NCBI GenBank assembly: GCA_015661795.1
Contig: DQVJ01000243.1
Location: 1 to 7,498 of the forward strand
Direction: 5' to 3'
Origin: Sulfurovum sp.
GTDB lineage: Bacteria; Campylobacterota; Campylobacteria; Campylobacterales; Sulfurovaceae
Length of the DNA: 7,498 nucleotides
Shown: positions 5,786 through 7,498 of the stretch, one piece after another
Position numbering within the stretch: position 1 is the stretch's first letter
Layout: the number at the start of each line of letters is the position of its first letter
Position numbers and translations under genes: made by a program
Notes under the pieces: generated by a model
What the model was told of the DNA's origin: nothing
Database searches by the model: none
Seen by the model: only the letters and a program-made list of their open reading frames with translations

Positions 5786-6091
5786 ATGATAACAATAGAC
5801 TTAAAAAAAGAACATAAACTTTATGATGCAGATAAATCAGATTTTGGTATAGGGTATGAGGGAGCAGGTACAGCATTTTTAAAAACAGACTTGAGTGAAG
5901 CACTACATTATTGTGAATCTTTAGACAGAGAAGAAGTTCAAGATTTTTTTAACCAGCCAGAAGAATACTTTTTTGGTACGGTTACTTTGGAGTGTGAATT
6001 TGCACAAAGTCCCACTATGGGTAAAGGTAAACAAGCTATGTGGTTTGCCAAATACTTTAAAAGCGGTTATTACGAAGAACCGTTCGAGTAG
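5786..6091 (+). CDS. Uncharacterised acidic 101-residue protein
   Basis: I do not recognise this family. The start is well supported by GAAGGA five bases before the ATG. The protein is acidic (about 20 Asp/Glu against 10 Lys/Arg), has no signal peptide or membrane helix, and is probably a small soluble cytoplasmic protein. Predicted order: an N-terminal strand region with a glycine-rich turn GIGYEGAGTAF (21-31), a helix with LSEALHYCESLDREEVQDFF (36-55), a strand FFGTVTLECEF, and an aromatic-rich tail (MWFAKYFKSGYYEEPFE). Its two cysteines are not spaced as a metal site. The next gene begins nine bases after its stop, so the two are almost certainly co-transcribed and may work together. Confidence 0.8.
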   Translation: MITIDLKKEHKLYDADKSDFGIGYEGAGTAFLKTDLSEALHYCESLDREEVQDFFNQPEEYFFGTVTLECEFAQSPTMGKGKQAMWFAKYFKSGYYEEPFE

Positions 6092-6100
6092 GCAAAAAGT

Positions 6101-6574
6101 ATGTTTATAAAAATAATAGGTTTAGGGCTTGACTATAGTAACATATGTAAAGATTACAATACTGTCTACTTAGATAGAGATAATGATGACCCAGAAACAA
6201 CAGCATGTATGAGAAAGGTGTTGAAGTGGTTTGATACATTCTTGTCTGAGCTCTTGGAAAGTTTTGAGTACAAGATATATAGGATGAACCAAGACACGCC
6301 TGTAGATTTAAAAGAGATTGTTAAAAAAAGATTCTTTTTTTACTCTTTGGAAAAAGAGATAATTGCACAAACATTTATTTTACAAAAGCAAGGTATTGCT
6401 TACAGTAGTTTAGGTGATTGGTCTCAAGATAGTGAAGATTCTTTAGTCATCCAAAATGATGATGAGGGAGAAGGCGTATATTTTTATTGTAGAGAAAACT
6501 CAAAAATACATCACTGGCTTATAGCAAAAATGTCTGACTGTTCCCTAGATGAAGTGCCATTTGAAGAGGCATAA
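6101..6574 (+). CDS. Uncharacterised acidic 157-residue protein
   Basis: I do not recognise this family. The ATG lies nine bases after the previous stop, and only a weak ribosome site (GTAGG, overlapping that stop codon) precedes it, which fits translational coupling. There is no signal peptide or transmembrane helix, so it is probably cytoplasmic. The N-terminus MFIKIIGLGLDY is a strand-like start, followed by an acidic loop with DRDNDDPE (25-32). A helical middle follows (about 36-60, KVLKWFDTFLSELLESFEYK), then KKRFFFYSLEKEI. The C-terminal half is acidic, with QNDDEGEGVYFYC and a final DCSLDEVPFEEA. The cysteines are scattered. The intact frame, normal codon use and operon position make a real gene likely. 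Function cannot be assigned from the sequence. Confidence 0.8.
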   Translation: MFIKIIGLGLDYSNICKDYNTVYLDRDNDDPETTACMRKVLKWFDTFLSELLESFEYKIYRMNQDTPVDLKEIVKKRFFFYSLEKEIIAQTFILQKQGIAYSSLGDWSQDSEDSLVIQNDDEGEGVYFYCRENSKIHHWLIAKMSDCSLDEVPFEEA

Positions 6575-6618
6575 AATCTTCTCTATGAAACGATAACGTT
6601 CTACAGTGGGAGAAACCT

Positions 6619-7275
6619 ATGGCACATCCATCTTTAAAACATTTTAGTAAAACTATTTTGCAAGGGCTCTTTTGGCTCTTACCCATTGTAACAATTTTGA
6701 TTATAGTTTCATGGCTTTACACAAAAATTACAATGCTCGTAGGATGGGTATTTAGATTTATAGGTTTTGTACCTGAAAGTTACATGTTCATGTGGGGACT
6801 TGTGGTTCTTTTCGTCTTCTTATTTATATTATACATTTTAGGCTGGTTAGTCAAAACCAAGCTGGCAGATATGTTTGAATATATTTTTTGTAAAATACCA
6901 GGGTACAGTACCATAAAAGGTCTTGTTGGTATATTTAATTCTTCGAAAAAAGGCACCAATCAAGTACTAGTTGTAGCTATTAAAGGATTTACGCAAGAAG
7001 GGTATAACATCGGTCTGATGTATTCACAAAAAGAGAGTATTATTAAAGACCATTATACGGTTACACTTTCTATGTCACCTATTCCTAATGGTGGATTTAT
7101 GTTTGAAGTACATAAAGATAATATACTGGTTATTGAAAATGCAACTTTTGATAACAACTTGCAGTATTTACTCTCCATGGGTGTAAAAAGTATGGCTGAG
7201 ATATTGAAAACAACCCCTAAAAAAATAGATGACTTATTGTCTCTTGAACAGTGGTTAGTAGAAAACAATGCATGA
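6619..7275 (+). CDS. DUF502-family inner-membrane protein
   Basis: This 218-residue protein belongs to the DUF502 membrane family, whose molecular function is not established. TM1 spans about 13-33 and includes the family's LQGLFWLLPIVTILIIVSWL-type opening. A short periplasmic or loop section follows, and TM2 spans about 57-78. The rest is a soluble domain: a CKIPGYSTIKGLVGIF segment (91-106) matches the family's RIP-x-V-x-x-IY region, and QVLVVAIKGFTQEGYNIGLMYS (115-136) matches its beta core. The family's VPT-PNPTSG motif is recognisable but altered to SMSPIPNGGF (151-160). The start has GGGAG six bases before the ATG. It follows the 157-residue gene by 44 bases on the same strand, with no terminator visible, so it may share their transcript. 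Confidence 0.8.
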   Translation: MAHPSLKHFSKTILQGLFWLLPIVTILIIVSWLYTKITMLVGWVFRFIGFVPESYMFMWGLVVLFVFLFILYILGWLVKTKLADMFEYIFCKIPGYSTIKGLVGIFNSSKKGTNQVLVVAIKGFTQEGYNIGLMYSQKESIIKDHYTVTLSMSPIPNGGFMFEVHKDNILVIENATFDNNLQYLLSMGVKSMAEILKTTPKKIDDLLSLEQWLVENNA

Positions 7276-7348
7276 GGAAAATAATATAACTATTTGTTTA
7301 TGCCGACATATAGCGTTTCTTGGTAACACTTCTTACACACTTTTATGT

Positions 7349-7356
7349 TATTATAT
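7349..7356 (+). promoter_or_regulatory. Tentative -10 region before the exported-protein gene
   Basis: In the 114-base gap after the DUF502 gene, overlapping hexamers TATTAT (7349-7354) and TTATAT (7351-7356) would start transcription near 7361, about 29 bases before the ATG at 7390. No -35 match was found at the right distance. The rest of the gap shows no terminator hairpin and no other gene. Confidence 0.25.
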
Positions 7357-7389
7357 CATGTTTCAAAAATATTAAACAAGGAAAAATAA

Positions 7390-7498
7390 ATGAAAACTTT
7401 AATAAGTACAATAGCAACATTAACAATGCTTTCGAGTTTAGCATTTGCTGGTGGAGATATTGACCCAGTAGAACCACAACTAGAGATTCCTGTGATGG
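7390..7498 (+). CDS. Exported protein, N-terminal fragment (signal peptide plus 16 mature residues)
   Basis: Only 36 codons lie inside the window. The ATG is preceded by AAGGA at 7378-7382, seven bases away. The N-terminus is a textbook Sec signal peptide: MKTLIS, a hydrophobic core (TIATLTMLSSL) and a signal peptidase I site after Ala20 (LAFA, then GGDI). The mature start GGDIDPVEPQLEIP is rich in proline and acidic residues. I recall similar openings on outer-membrane or porin-like proteins of sulfur-oxidising Campylobacterota, but nothing visible here proves a beta-barrel, so that is inference only. It has its own gap upstream and is probably a separate transcript from the DUF502 gene. Confidence 0.75.
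   Translation, partial: MKTLISTIATLTMLSSLAFAGGDIDPVEPQLEIPVM

Noticed and set aside
6064..6082. Small inverted repeat CGGTT / AACCG near the end of the 101-residue gene
   Set aside because: Five pairs with a nine-base loop inside coding sequence and no T-run; not a terminator.
7053..7268. Minus-strand open frame of 71 codons
   Set aside because: Antisense to the end of the DUF502 gene; no supporting signal.
1..7498. CRISPR array, toxin-antitoxin, restriction or phage-defence module
   Set aside because: No direct repeats with spacers and no nuclease, methylase or toxin motifs were found; the recognisable genes are housekeeping.

Overview
This AT-rich window reads as chromosomal sequence from a Campylobacterota (epsilonproteobacterial) organism, most like the Sulfurimonas/Sulfurovum group. 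The basis is the base composition, the compact layout, the style of the PyrF, cyclophilin and DinB-like proteins, and promoters that show a clear TATAAT-type -10 element but rarely a -35 element. The genus is an inference; no ribosomal marker is present.

Layout from left to right. A Y-family DNA polymerase gene (DinB-like, minus strand) runs off the left edge. A divergent gene for an unrecognised 155-residue protein follows. Next come a minus-strand tRNA-Ser(GCU), a plus-strand gene for a 40-residue single-pass membrane protein, and a minus-strand pyrF (orotidine 5'-phosphate decarboxylase) whose 3' end overlaps the small gene by 11 bases. Divergent from pyrF are a cytoplasmic cyclophilin-type peptidyl-prolyl isomerase and then nadE, the two-domain glutamine-dependent NAD+ synthetase. 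A stand-alone MOSC-domain protein gene faces nadE tail to tail. Across a 154-base divergent region lies a plus-strand run of three genes: two small acidic proteins I do not recognise, then a DUF502-family inner-membrane protein. The window ends inside a gene for an exported protein, of which only the signal peptide and the first mature residues are visible.

The genes with known roles are housekeeping: pyrimidine synthesis (pyrF), NAD synthesis (nadE), protein folding (cyclophilin), translation (tRNA-Ser) and damage-tolerant replication (Y-family polymerase). They look like neighbours by chromosomal position rather than parts of one pathway. No gap between genes exceeds about 155 bases, and I see no mobile element, CRISPR array, toxin-antitoxin pair or defence system. 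No convincing intrinsic terminator was found.

The points most worth a second look are an insertion of about 55 residues in the polymerase, two divergent intergenic regions whose -10 elements are palindromic or nearly so (possible bidirectional promoters), a small membrane protein gene that conventional annotation may miss, corrected starts for pyrF and the MOSC gene, and the uncharacterised three-gene run at 5786-7275. Nothing here clearly amounts to a new biological system.
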